Below, piece after piece: positions 1 to 6,168 of a stretch of DNA of 9,191 nucleotides. The stretch is from assembly GCA_023392115.1 (NCBI GenBank), contig JAEVZT010000136.1, forward strand, positions 1 to 9,191. The letters run 5' to 3'. Position numbers and translations under genes: made by a program. Each line of letters opens with the position of its first letter. Positions within the stretch are counted from its first letter, which is position 1. Origin of the DNA: Chloroflexota bacterium (lineage in GTDB: Bacteria; Chloroflexota; Anaerolineae; Aggregatilineales; Phototrophicaceae). A model generated the notes under the pieces. It was not told the DNA's origin. It searched no databases and saw nothing but the letters and a program-made list of their open reading frames with translations.

Positions 1-105
1 CGGAATATTCGTGGGCGGGACGGTCGTAGGTACGACCACTGTCGGCGGGACAGCCGTTGTCGGGACGGTCGTCGGCGTATTGGTTGGACGAACGGTGGAG
101 GTCGG
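1..105 (-). repeat. Second copy of a 35-residue Pro/Thr linker unit (residues 671-705 of the GH26 protein)
   Basis: This is an in-frame direct repeat of 889-993. The two translated units align without gaps and agree at 29 of 35 residues, sharing blocks such as RPTNTPT and VPTTAVPPT. The DNA also aligns without gaps. It encodes a flexible, probably extended extracellular linker. The unit reaches the window edge, so its true end is not visible. Confidence 0.85.
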
Positions 106-2115
106 CGGCACGACAGTTGTCGGGACGCTGGTCGGCGGGACGGATGTCGGCTGGGTCGGCGCGTTGGTGCCGCGAGCGCCGGCGGCGAAGTTCTGGGCGA
201 CTTCGTTTGCCGTAAGGGCGCGCGTGTAGACGGCGACGAGATGCATCTCGCCGAGCCACTGGCGGTCGCCGGTCAGTTCGTTACCGAGGTTGAACCACAG
301 GTAGCGGTTCCAGTTGCCGAAGTTGCCGCCGAGCGAGGCGGTCGCCTGCTGAACGCCGTTGACGTAGAAGCGGGCATTGCCAGCCGCGTCGCGGGTGACG
401 AGCAGGTGCGTTAGTTCGGTGCGCGCCGAGTTGGCGGTCGAGAGGACGGCGGGCGAGGCGTTGCTGTCGGTGCTGCCGCTGGTGCGGATGCGCCCTTCGT
501 AGTGGTTGCCGAGCTGACCGAGGGTCAGGTTGCGTCCGGTGGTGCTGTTGGACATGCTGACGATGCGGGCAGAACCGGTTTGCGTCGTGTTGGCGGGCTT
601 GACCCACGCCTCGATCGTCAGTTCGTTGCTCGCCATCGCCGCGTCGATCAGGCGGGCAGGCGCGCCGCCGGAGGTGATCAGCGTCAGGTTGTTGATCTGC
701 AAGCCGCCGCCCGAGAGCCAGCGAACGCTCGACGGCTGGCTGATCGTCAGGTTGATCGGCGAGCCTGTGCCGGCAACGTCACGAACTGTCGAACCGCTGC
801 CTTCCATGAACGTATAGAGCGCCTGCAAGCCCTGCGTCACGCGACCGCTGCCGATCGGCTCGGACACGTCGCCGGGATTCTGCGTCGGCGGACTGTTCGT
901 TGGCGGGACGGTGGTTGGCGATGTATTCGTCGGCGGGACGGCGGTCGTTGGGACACGCGTCGGCGTGTTCGTCGGGCGGGTCGTCGAGGTTGGCGCTGCC
1001 GTCGTTGCCGGTGGGACGACGATGCCGTCACTCCAGCGCGGAAGTTCCGCGCGCGTGACGACCCACGAGTCATTCATGAGCGTGCTCTGACCGCGATAGC
1101 GATCATAGCCGATCTGCCAGACGTATTCCCACGCCTGAAACAGCACAAGGCGCGGGTAGCGGCTGCGGATGTCGCGGATGAATTTGCCCCAGTCATAGCT
1201 GGTTGTGTTCCAACCTTCGCCAGAGGCGGGGATCGGTCCGAACTCGAACAAGCCGACCGGCTTGCCAGTCGCGACCAATGCGTCGTATTCGCCGTAGCCG
1301 TTGATCTCCATCGGGTCTTCGTTGACCTTCATGTACTCGTCGAGACCGACGAAGTCGACGACATCATTGCCGGGGTAGTTGTTCATCACGCCCGCGCCCG
1401 TGTTCGGTGAGTACACCCAGAGCAGATTGTCCAACCCCTTAACGCGGGTGAAGTAGTCGAACATGTGGCGCCAGAACGCACGGAAATCGTCAGGCGTTTG
1501 ACCGCCCCACCAGAACCATGTGCCGTTCAGCTCATGCAGCGGGCGGAACATGACGACGACGCCCCGGTTTTCGAGCGTTTGCAGGTGAACCGCGAGGTCG
1601 TCGAGCATTCGAATCCAACTCGAATGACCCGGTTTGCCGGGGGTGATCAGGTCGCGAACATTGCGCCGATCCCACTGGTCGGGCGTGTCGGGATTTGCCG
1701 TGTCGGTCGACGAGCCGCCCGTCCACGGGTTGCGGAAGTGGCACGAGAGCGTGACAAGGCTGCCTGCGTTCCACATGTCCGTCATGTAGCGCACGACTTC
1801 GTTCATGCCGGCGGGCGTCGCGCAGTCCATGCCGGTGATTGCCGGGTATTGACCGGACAGGTCGTATACCCGCTGCACCTGTTGGAGCGCAGTATTATAT
1901 GAAGTTCCGTCACCGTAGCTTCCGAACTGCCCGCTGACGACGCGGTTGTCGCTGCGCGACGGCAGGCTGTGGAAGTACTCGAGGATGGTGCGGGCGGCTG
2001 GCGACGCATTGGCGTTTGCCGGGCTTACGCTAGCCTGAACGCGGGTGACGAGTAATAGGGCTAGGATGCTGAAGATTCCTGCGAATCTTACGAGCGTCAG
2101 TGAGCTTCTTCTCAT
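1..2115 (-). CDS. Secreted GH26-family glycoside hydrolase (beta-mannanase type) with LamG domain, C-terminus beyond left edge
   Basis: The frame stays open from ATG at 2115 to the window edge, giving 705 codons with no stop. A GGAG at 2123-2126 lies 7 bases before the start. Residues 1-28 look like a signal peptide (RR near the start, hydrophobic 11-24, likely cleavage after VQA), so the enzyme acts outside the cell. Residues about 40-362 match GH26: SGQFGSY at 61-67, the acid/base motif RPLHELNGTWFWWG with His194-Glu195, and the nucleophile in GLFEFGP (Glu291). Most GH26 enzymes are endo-beta-1,4-mannanases, but some act on other beta-glycans, so the substrate is inferred. Cys98 and Cys125 might form a disulfide. 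A Pro/Thr linker (about 368-414) leads to a LamG-like beta-sandwich (about 429-646) with TIEAWVKP, a FYVNG turn and a final WLGEM strand, probably for carbohydrate binding or adhesion. A second Pro/Thr linker (650-705) runs off the edge, so at least one more module or anchor is expected. Confidence 0.9.
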   Translation of the reverse strand, partial: MRRSSLTLVRFAGIFSILALLLVTRVQASVSPANANASPAARTILEYFHSLPSRSDNRVVSGQFGSYGDGTSYNTALQQVQRVYDLSGQYPAITGMDCATPAGMNEVVRYMTDMWNAGSLVTLSCHFRNPWTGGSSTDTANPDTPDQWDRRNVRDLITPGKPGHSSWIRMLDDLAVHLQTLENRGVVVMFRPLHELNGTWFWWGGQTPDDFRAFWRHMFDYFTRVKGLDNLLWVYSPNTGAGVMNNYPGNDVVDFVGLDEYMKVNEDPMEINGYGEYDALVATGKPVGLFEFGPIPASGEGWNTTSYDWGKFIRDIRSRYPRLVLFQAWEYVWQIGYDRYRGQSTLMNDSWVVTRAELPRWSDGIVVPPATTAAPTSTTRPTNTPTRVPTTAVPPTNTSPTTVPPTNSPPTQNPGDVSEPIGSGRVTQGLQALYTFMEGSGSTVRDVAGTGSPINLTISQPSSVRWLSGGGLQINNLTLITSGGAPARLIDAAMASNELTIEAWVKPANTTQTGSARIVSMSNSTTGRNLTLGQLGNHYEGRIRTSGSTDSNASPAVLSTANSARTELTHLLVTRDAAGNARFYVNGVQQATASLGGNFGNWNRYLWFNLGNELTGDRQWLGEMHLVAVYTRALTANEVAQNFAAGARGTNAPTQPTSVPPTSVPTTVVPPTSTVRPTNTPTTVPTTAVPPTVVVPTTVPPTNIP
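889..993 (-). repeat. First copy of the 35-residue Pro/Thr linker unit (residues 375-409 of the GH26 protein)
   Basis: This unit joins the GH26 catalytic domain to the LamG-like domain. It matches the unit at 1-105 over its full length with no gap, which indicates duplication of a linker segment within the gene rather than chance low complexity. The differing residues are Thr/Val, Arg/Thr, Asn/Val, Thr/Val, Ser/Val and Ser/Ile. Confidence 0.85.
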
Positions 2116-2270
2116 CTCAACTCTCCACTATGGTCTATCTCGATGACGCACCACACGAGTCCGTTGAGGAAGAGTTGATGAGGTGCTGGAATTTAATCAA
2201 GATAGAATTGTCAAAATGTTGAGTGACCCATGTACATCAATGAAATCACTACCGAATTGATTTTACACTT

Positions 2271-2298
2271 TTTATAAATCAGGGAGAATTAAGGTAAA
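2271..2298 (-). promoter_or_regulatory. Candidate sigma70-type promoter for the GH26 gene
   Basis: On the minus strand, TTTACC (2298-2293) and TATAAA (2276-2271) are 16 bases apart, with 4/6 and 5/6 matches to consensus. Transcription would start near 2264 and leave a leader of about 150 bases. A competing pair, TTGTCT and TATTAT with 18 bases between, lies further upstream at about 2357-2328. The region is so AT-rich that chance matches are likely, so the choice is uncertain. Confidence 0.35.
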
Positions 2299-2401
2299 GT
2301 TTGAAGATCGTAAACGGAAAAAAATAAATAATAGAGGGGGTAGTTATAAAAAGACAACGTTTCGGTTTAATTTTTGTTTTACGCTGCGACAATTGTTGTT
2401 C

Positions 2402-2452
2402 ACTCTACCTGCATAACAAAACCCCCCGTTTGTTTGCGCAGGCAGGTAGAGT
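2402..2452. promoter_or_regulatory. Perfect 11-bp inverted repeat upstream of cdsA
   Basis: ACTCTACCTGC at 2402-2412 is matched exactly by GCAGGTAGAGT at 2442-2452. A smaller nested pair, AACAAA (2415-2420) and TTTGTT (2429-2434), flanks a C-rich loop. There is no T-run on either side in either direction, so this is unlikely to be a Rho-independent terminator. The right arm falls between the -35 and -10 of the candidate cdsA promoter, which suits an operator for a dimeric regulator or a looped site. No family-specific motif is recognised. Confidence 0.6.
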
Positions 2453-2457
2453 AGAAT
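2430..2457 (+). promoter_or_regulatory. Candidate cdsA promoter
   Basis: TTGTTT (2430-2435) and TAGAAT (2452-2457) are 16 bases apart. The -10 has one mismatch to TATAAT, but the -35 keeps only the TTG. The start would be near 2464, about 20 bases before the cdsA start codon. The right arm of the inverted repeat overlaps this element. Confidence 0.4.
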
Positions 2458-2484
2458 AGCTGCAACGATTTCTGGAGCGTTCGG

Positions 2485-3402
2485 TTGTCTGATCCACAGT
2501 TGGACCGTCCAATGCCTAATTCATCTACCCGCGTCAACGTGCAGCCGAACGACGCCGCGACCCCGACCACGCGCCCCCGGTCGAATAACCTGATGACCCG
2601 AATTGGCACCGGGCTGATCCTGCTGCCGCTGTCGCTAATCATCCTCTACCTCGGCGGGATCGCCTTCGCCGTCATGGCGCTGCTGGTGATCGGCATCGCC
2701 GCACTTGAACTCAATTTAATCGTCACCGGAAAACGCTATCGTCCCGGCGTCGTGCTCAGTCTGCTGATCGTGATCGGCGGCGGGCTTGCGCTTTACGCGG
2801 GCGCGCTGGTGCCGTGGCTGCTCACCATGGTCGGTGGTTCAGTACTGCTGTTCGCAGTCGAGTGGCTGTTGACTGATCACGAGCACCGCCTGCGCGACGC
2901 GCTGGTCGTCGTCGGTTTCACGCTCTACATGGCGCTCGTCACGGGGATGGCGCTGATCCTGCGCAGCCACCCCGCCGGGATACTGCTGTGGCTGCTGGTC
3001 TTTGCCGGAACGTGGAGCATGGACACGTTCTCATACATTGGCGGGCGCACCTACGGACGCCACCGGCTCGCGCCGCGCATTTCACCCGGCAAAACCGTCG
3101 AAGGGGCGATCACCGGGGCGCTCGCCGCGATCGCGATCTCGATTTCGCTGCTGATTGCTGCAAACGCCTTGACGCCGGTCACGTTGATCCTCGCGCTCGG
3201 CACGCCGTTCGCCGACCTCGCCGGCGACCTGCTTGAATCGCTCGTCAAACGCATGTACGGGGTCAAGGACTCGTACATCCGCTGGCTGAACGTCATTCCC
3301 GGGCATGGCGGCGTTCTCGACCGCATCGACGGATTGGTGATGGTCGTGATTTACTGCTTTGTCGTCCTCGCTTTTGCCGGTCATTGGACGATTTTCCCGT
3401 GA
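2485..3402 (+). CDS. cdsA: Phosphatidate cytidylyltransferase (CDP-diglyceride synthase)
   Basis: Makes CDP-diacylglycerol from phosphatidic acid and CTP in the cytoplasmic membrane, the precursor step for phosphatidylglycerol, cardiolipin and other phospholipids. The 305-residue protein is mostly hydrophobic helices from about residue 40 on. It carries the family core: Asp180 in a SMDTFSYIGGR stretch, then ISPGKTVEG (199-207), and the C-terminal signature SLVKR (252-256), KD (261-262), PGHGGVLDRID (272-282). The signature is odd: four extra residues lie between KD and PGHGG. The start is taken as TTG at 2485 because GGAG at 2474-2477 sits 7 bases upstream. An in-frame ATG at 2512 is the alternative but lacks a good ribosome binding site. 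The first 35 or so residues are polar and probably disordered. The gene appears to be transcribed alone, and nothing ties it to the sugar genes on either side. Length is normal for the family. Confidence 0.93.
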   Translation: MSDPQLDRPMPNSSTRVNVQPNDAATPTTRPRSNNLMTRIGTGLILLPLSLIILYLGGIAFAVMALLVIGIAALELNLIVTGKRYRPGVVLSLLIVIGGGLALYAGALVPWLLTMVGGSVLLFAVEWLLTDHEHRLRDALVVVGFTLYMALVTGMALILRSHPAGILLWLLVFAGTWSMDTFSYIGGRTYGRHRLAPRISPGKTVEGAITGALAAIAISISLLIAANALTPVTLILALGTPFADLAGDLLESLVKRMYGVKDSYIRWLNVIPGHGGVLDRIDGLVMVVIYCFVVLAFAGHWTIFP

Positions 3403-3427
3403 GCAATCGGCGTTATTGCACAATTTC

Positions 3428-3441
3428 TGGGAGCGCTCCCG
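3428..3441. promoter_or_regulatory. CebR/LacI-family operator TGGGAGCGCTCCCG
   Basis: The 12-base core GGGAGCGCTCCC (3429-3440) is a perfect palindrome. The 14-base site differs by one outer base from TGGGAGCGCTCCCA, the known binding site of CebR, a LacI-family repressor of cello-oligosaccharide uptake genes in Streptomyces. It sits 18 bases before the -35 of the promoter driving aglE-aglF-aglG. A LacI-family regulator that senses a sugar is therefore the likely controller. No regulator gene is in the window, and I saw no second copy of the site. Confidence 0.75.
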
Positions 3442-3459
3442 GTAGTTTGCACAAAATGT

Positions 3460-3489
3460 TTGACCGCATGATTTTGCCAGCACTATAAT
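3460..3489 (+). promoter_or_regulatory. Sigma70-like promoter of the agl operon
   Basis: TTGACC (3460-3465) and a perfect TATAAT (3484-3489) are 18 bases apart. Transcription would start near 3496, giving a leader of about 206 bases before aglE. This is the clearest promoter in the window. Confidence 0.75.
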
Positions 3490-3509
3490 GAGTCTAAGCT
3501 CGAAACGAA

Positions 3510-3534
3510 GTTTGCGGCTGTTGCCGCAAGCCGC
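3510..3534 (+). promoter_or_regulatory. Leader hairpin with an alternative pairing
   Basis: TTGCGGC (3512-3518) pairs with GCCGCAA (3523-3529) around a TGTT loop, just after the predicted start of transcription. A second, mutually exclusive stem uses GCGGCT (3514-3519) and AGCCGC (3529-3534). No T-run follows, so it is not a simple terminator. It may stabilise the messenger end or take part in control of the leader. Confidence 0.45.
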
Positions 3535-3645
3535 CTTATTGTTACCTCGCGCGCTTTACTGGAGCCGCCCACTATAGAGTTGTAATAAAGGCACGTCCAA
3601 TTTGGCTGTTCGGGGAAGTGTCATCCGGCGCGTCCCTTGATATGC

Positions 3646-3664
3646 ACGGCGTCGAAGCCGCCGT
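3646..3664 (+). promoter_or_regulatory. Second hairpin in the aglE leader
   Basis: ACGGCG (3646-3651) pairs with CGCCGT (3659-3664) around a 7-base loop, about 25 bases upstream of the aglE ribosome binding site. Six base pairs in GC-rich DNA can arise by chance, so support is modest. Confidence 0.3.
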
Positions 3665-3689
3665 TTGTGCCATGTTTTGCCGATTCATT

Positions 3690-3695
3690 AAGGAG
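3690..3695 (+). promoter_or_regulatory. Ribosome binding site that fixes the aglE start
   Basis: AAGGAG lies 6 bases before ATG at 3702. This supports 3702 over the upstream in-frame starts at 3618 (GTG) and 3672 (ATG). Only the 3702 start puts a signal peptide at the N-terminus. Confidence 0.85.
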
Positions 3696-3701
3696 TCAAG
3701 C

Positions 3702-5069
3702 ATGCTTAAGAGATCACTACCGTTGTTCCTCGTGCTGCTCTTGACAGTCGCTCTGAGCGCGCCTGTCATGGCGCAGGATGACCTCGTGTTCCCGATCGGC
3801 GAGGGTCCGTTCCACTGGGAGAACCTCGACCAGTTCCGCGACATCGACCTGAGCGGCGAAACGATCAGCATCTTTGGGCCGTGGCTCGGTCCTGACCAAG
3901 AACTCTGGGAAAGCGTCCTCGCATACTTCGTCGACGCCACCGGCGTGACGATCAACAATGCCGGTTCGGACAGCTTCGAGCAGCAGATCATCATCGACAT
4001 CGAAGCCGGCAGCCCGCCGAACATCGCCATTTTCCCGCAGCCCGGTCTGGCAGCCGATGCCGCGTCGCGCGGTGGTCTTGTACCCCTGAGCGACGAACTG
4101 CGTGATGTCGTTCTCAACGACTACGCGGCAGGGCAGTCGTGGGTTGACCTCGGCACGTATGCCGACGAGAACGGCGAAGACCAGTACTTCGGTTTCTTCT
4201 ACAAGGTCGACCTGAAGAGTCTGGTTTGGTACTCGCCGGAAAACTTTGAAGACAACGGTTACGAAGTCCCGACGACGATGGAAGAGCTGATCACCCTCTC
4301 CGAGCAGATGGTCGCCGACGGCAACACGCCGTGGTGCATCGGCATCGGCAGCGGTGACGCGACCGGCTGGCCCGCGACCGACTGGGTCGAAGACCTCATG
4401 CTGCGCACGCAGCCGCCGGAAGTCTATGACCAGTGGGTGGCGAACGAAATTCCCTTTAATGACCCGGCAGTTGTCAACGCGATCGAGATTTTCGGTCAGT
4501 TTGCCAAGAACGACGCGTGGGTGAACGGCGGCGCGGTTGCCGTTGCGTCGACCGACTTCCGCGATTCCCCGCAGGGTCTGTTCACGGTGCCGCCGCAGTG
4601 CTTTATGCACCGTCAGGCGAGCTTCATCTCCACATTCTTCCCCGAAGATGTGGAACTGGGCGTGGATGCGGACTTCTTCTACTTCCCGGCGTATGAGTCG
4701 GAAGACCTCGGCAGCCCGGTCCTCGGTGCCGGCACGGTCTTCACGATCACGCAGGACAGTGAAGCGACCCGCGTGTTGATGGACTATCTGGCGACCCCGC
4801 TTGCAAACGAAATCTGGATGGCGCAGGCAGGCATGCTCAGCCCGCACAGCGGCGTCAACCTTGACGCTTACGCCAATGACGTGCTGCGCGGTCAGGGCGA
4901 AATTCTGCTCAACGCGACGACGTTCCGCTTCGACGCCTCCGACCTGATGCCGGGCGCGATCGGCGCTGGCGCATTCTGGACGGGCATGGTTGACTTCGTC
5001 AGCGGCGCGAGCGCGCAGGAAGCTGCCGATGCAATTCAAGCCAGCTGGGATGCCATCAAGGAAGATTAG
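3702..5069 (+). CDS. aglE: Alpha-glucoside-type ABC transporter, extracellular sugar-binding protein
   Basis: Captures oligosaccharides outside the membrane and passes them to the AglF/AglG permeases. The 455-residue product starts with a classical signal peptide (KR at 3-4, hydrophobic 6-19, predicted cleavage after APVMA at residue 24). There is no lipobox cysteine, so no lipid anchor is predicted. The mature part resembles rhizobial AglE closely in several blocks that I recall for that family: SIFGPW (56-61), EAGSPPNIAI (101-110), AAGQSWVDLGTY (142-153), TPWCIGIGSG (209-218), GWPATDWVEDLML (222-234), ASTDFRDSP (282-290) and GAGAFWTGMVD (421-431). Length fits. It is the first gene of aglE-aglF-aglG, behind a strong promoter and a CebR-like operator. 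Known Agl systems take up sucrose, maltose or trehalose. The neighbouring hemicellulase genes leave a beta-linked substrate possible. The family is secure; the exact ligand is not. Confidence 0.9.
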   Translation: MLKRSLPLFLVLLLTVALSAPVMAQDDLVFPIGEGPFHWENLDQFRDIDLSGETISIFGPWLGPDQELWESVLAYFVDATGVTINNAGSDSFEQQIIIDIEAGSPPNIAIFPQPGLAADAASRGGLVPLSDELRDVVLNDYAAGQSWVDLGTYADENGEDQYFGFFYKVDLKSLVWYSPENFEDNGYEVPTTMEELITLSEQMVADGNTPWCIGIGSGDATGWPATDWVEDLMLRTQPPEVYDQWVANEIPFNDPAVVNAIEIFGQFAKNDAWVNGGAVAVASTDFRDSPQGLFTVPPQCFMHRQASFISTFFPEDVELGVDADFFYFPAYESEDLGSPVLGAGTVFTITQDSEATRVLMDYLATPLANEIWMAQAGMLSPHSGVNLDAYANDVLRGQGEILLNATTFRFDASDLMPGAIGAGAFWTGMVDFVSGASAQEAADAIQASWDAIKED

Positions 5070-5100
5070 CTTTCCGGCACGCAGGTGAATACGTTCTTCT

Positions 5101-5126
5101 CCGGGGTGACGAGTCCGTCACCCCGG
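5101..5126 (+). promoter_or_regulatory. Strong intercistronic hairpin between aglE and aglF
   Basis: CCGGGGTGACG (5101-5111) and CGTCACCCCGG (5116-5126) form a perfect 11-bp GC-rich stem with a four-base AGTC loop. TTGTTGT follows, a weak T-rich tail. In binding-protein operons such structures commonly protect the upstream message or partly stop transcription, so that much more binding protein than permease is made. Either role is likely here. Confidence 0.7.
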
Positions 5127-5154
5127 TTGTTGTACCTTCGGGGGACTTGCCTTC

Positions 5155-6168
5155 ATGGAGCAAATCGCAAACGCACTTCTAGGTATTATCGTGGGCGTTG
5201 GCGCGCTGATGATCTATTTTTACGGCGTCAATTGGCTGCTTGACAAGACGCTGGCGGATACGGTGACGCCGGAGGGGACAATCGTCAGGAGTCACACCCA
5301 TCTGCGCGAACGGATACGCCCATGGCTGTTCGTCGGTCCTGCCCTGTTTCTGCTCGGGCTTTTCCTCGTTTACCCCGCCATTCAAACGGTGTTCTTGAGC
5401 TTCTTTAACGCGAGCGGCACGACATTTGTCGGGCTGCGAAATTACCAGTGGGCGATCAATGACCCCGAATTTCGACAGTCGATCGGCAACAACTTGCAAT
5501 GGTTGATCGTCGTGCCGACCCTGAGCACGATCTTCGGGCTGGTGATCGCCGTGCTGGCGGATCGTGTCCGCTGGGGATCGTTCGCCAAATCGATGATCTT
5601 CATGCCGATGGCGATCTCGTTCGTCGGCGCGAGCGTTATCTGGCGCTTCATGTACGATTACCGTCCGGCAGGCATTGACCAGATCGGGCTTGTGAACGCG
5701 ATCGTCGTCGCGCTCGGCGGTGCGCCGCAGGCATGGCTGACGATCCCGTTCTGGAACAACTTCTTCCTGATGGCGATTCTCGTCTGGATTGAAACCGGCT
5801 TTGCGATGGTGCTGCTGTCTGCAGCGCTGCGCGGCGTCCCTGACGAGATTCTTGAAGCGGCGCGGATTGACGGGGCGAGCGAGTTACAGGTCTTCTTCCA
5901 AATCATGATCCCGCAGGTCATGGGGACAATCCTCGTCGTCTGGACAACCATCACGATCGTCGTGCTCAAGGTGTTCGACATCGTACTGGCGATGACCAAC
6001 GGTCAATGGGATACCGAAGTGCTGGCGAACATGATGTATGACTGGATGTTTAGAGGCGGCGGCGATTATGGGCGCGGCAGTATGCTCGCCGTCGTCATCA
6101 TGGTGGCGGTCATCCCAATCATGATCTGGAATATCCGCAACTTCCGGCAGGAGGAGGCTAACCGATGA
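5155..6168 (+). CDS. aglF: Alpha-glucoside-type ABC transporter permease 1
   Basis: Integral membrane subunit that, with AglG, forms the sugar channel and contacts the ATPase. The 337-residue protein has an N-terminal helix (about 4-30) followed by a short polar stretch, then six further helices at roughly 57-77, 112-135, 145-165, 200-222, 254-276 and 308-326. The cytoplasmic EAA loop that docks the ATPase is intact: EAARIDGA at 234-241 and the closing Pro at 253. Blocks such as MPMAISFVGASVIW (150-163), FDIVLAMTNGQW (274-285) and DWMFRGGGD (296-304) fit the AglF subgroup as I recall it. The start at ATG 5155 follows a GGGGGA (5140-5145) at 9 bases. It lies 85 bases after aglE, beyond a strong hairpin, and its last four bases overlap aglG. 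No ATPase gene is in the window, so one must be encoded elsewhere. Confidence 0.9.
   Translation: MEQIANALLGIIVGVGALMIYFYGVNWLLDKTLADTVTPEGTIVRSHTHLRERIRPWLFVGPALFLLGLFLVYPAIQTVFLSFFNASGTTFVGLRNYQWAINDPEFRQSIGNNLQWLIVVPTLSTIFGLVIAVLADRVRWGSFAKSMIFMPMAISFVGASVIWRFMYDYRPAGIDQIGLVNAIVVALGGAPQAWLTIPFWNNFFLMAILVWIETGFAMVLLSAALRGVPDEILEAARIDGASELQVFFQIMIPQVMGTILVVWTTITIVVLKVFDIVLAMTNGQWDTEVLANMMYDWMFRGGGDYGRGSMLAVVIMVAVIPIMIWNIRNFRQEEANR

Larger units (their letters stand above)
2116..2484. other. Divergent intergenic control region with an AT-rich core
   Basis: This 369-base stretch separates the GH26 gene (leftward) from cdsA (rightward) and holds no convincing gene. The core, about 2190-2400, is strikingly AT-rich compared with the coding DNA on both sides, as expected for a double promoter region. 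It contains several possible promoter hexamers on both strands, a short palindrome ACAATTGT (2389-2396) and a perfect 11-bp inverted repeat (2402-2452). Confidence 0.7.

Noticed and set aside
1..168. Tandem-looking DNA repeats at the left edge as a possible CRISPR or satellite array
   Set aside because: The repeats are in frame with the GH26 gene and translate to a Pro/Thr linker with codon-level variation, without regular spacers.
502..1410. Long open frame on the plus strand opposite the GH26 gene
   Set aside because: Its translation is Arg/Ala-rich with no recognisable domain, and the minus strand in the same place encodes a clear GH26-LamG protein with catalytic motifs.
2186..2214. Perfect TTGACA on the minus strand at 2214-2209 as a GH26 promoter
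   Set aside because: No acceptable -10 lies 16-18 bases downstream; the closest match, TTAAAT, is only 12 bases away.
2230..2277. Tiny open frame (15 codons) in the AT-rich control region
   Set aside because: No ribosome binding site, no recognisable sequence, and it lies within the promoter region of the GH26 gene.
3403..3419. Possible terminator of cdsA: GCAAT/ATTGC stem
   Set aside because: Only five base pairs, AT-rich, and no T-run after it.
3618..3701. Upstream GTG (3618) and ATG (3672) starts for aglE
   Set aside because: Both would bury the signal peptide behind extra residues, and neither has a ribosome binding site as good as AAGGAG before 3702.
3717..5039. 440-codon open frame on the minus strand across aglE
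   Set aside because: It is a shadow of the GC-rich aglE gene; the product is Arg/Val/Glu-rich without any family motif, while aglE shows strong family blocks.
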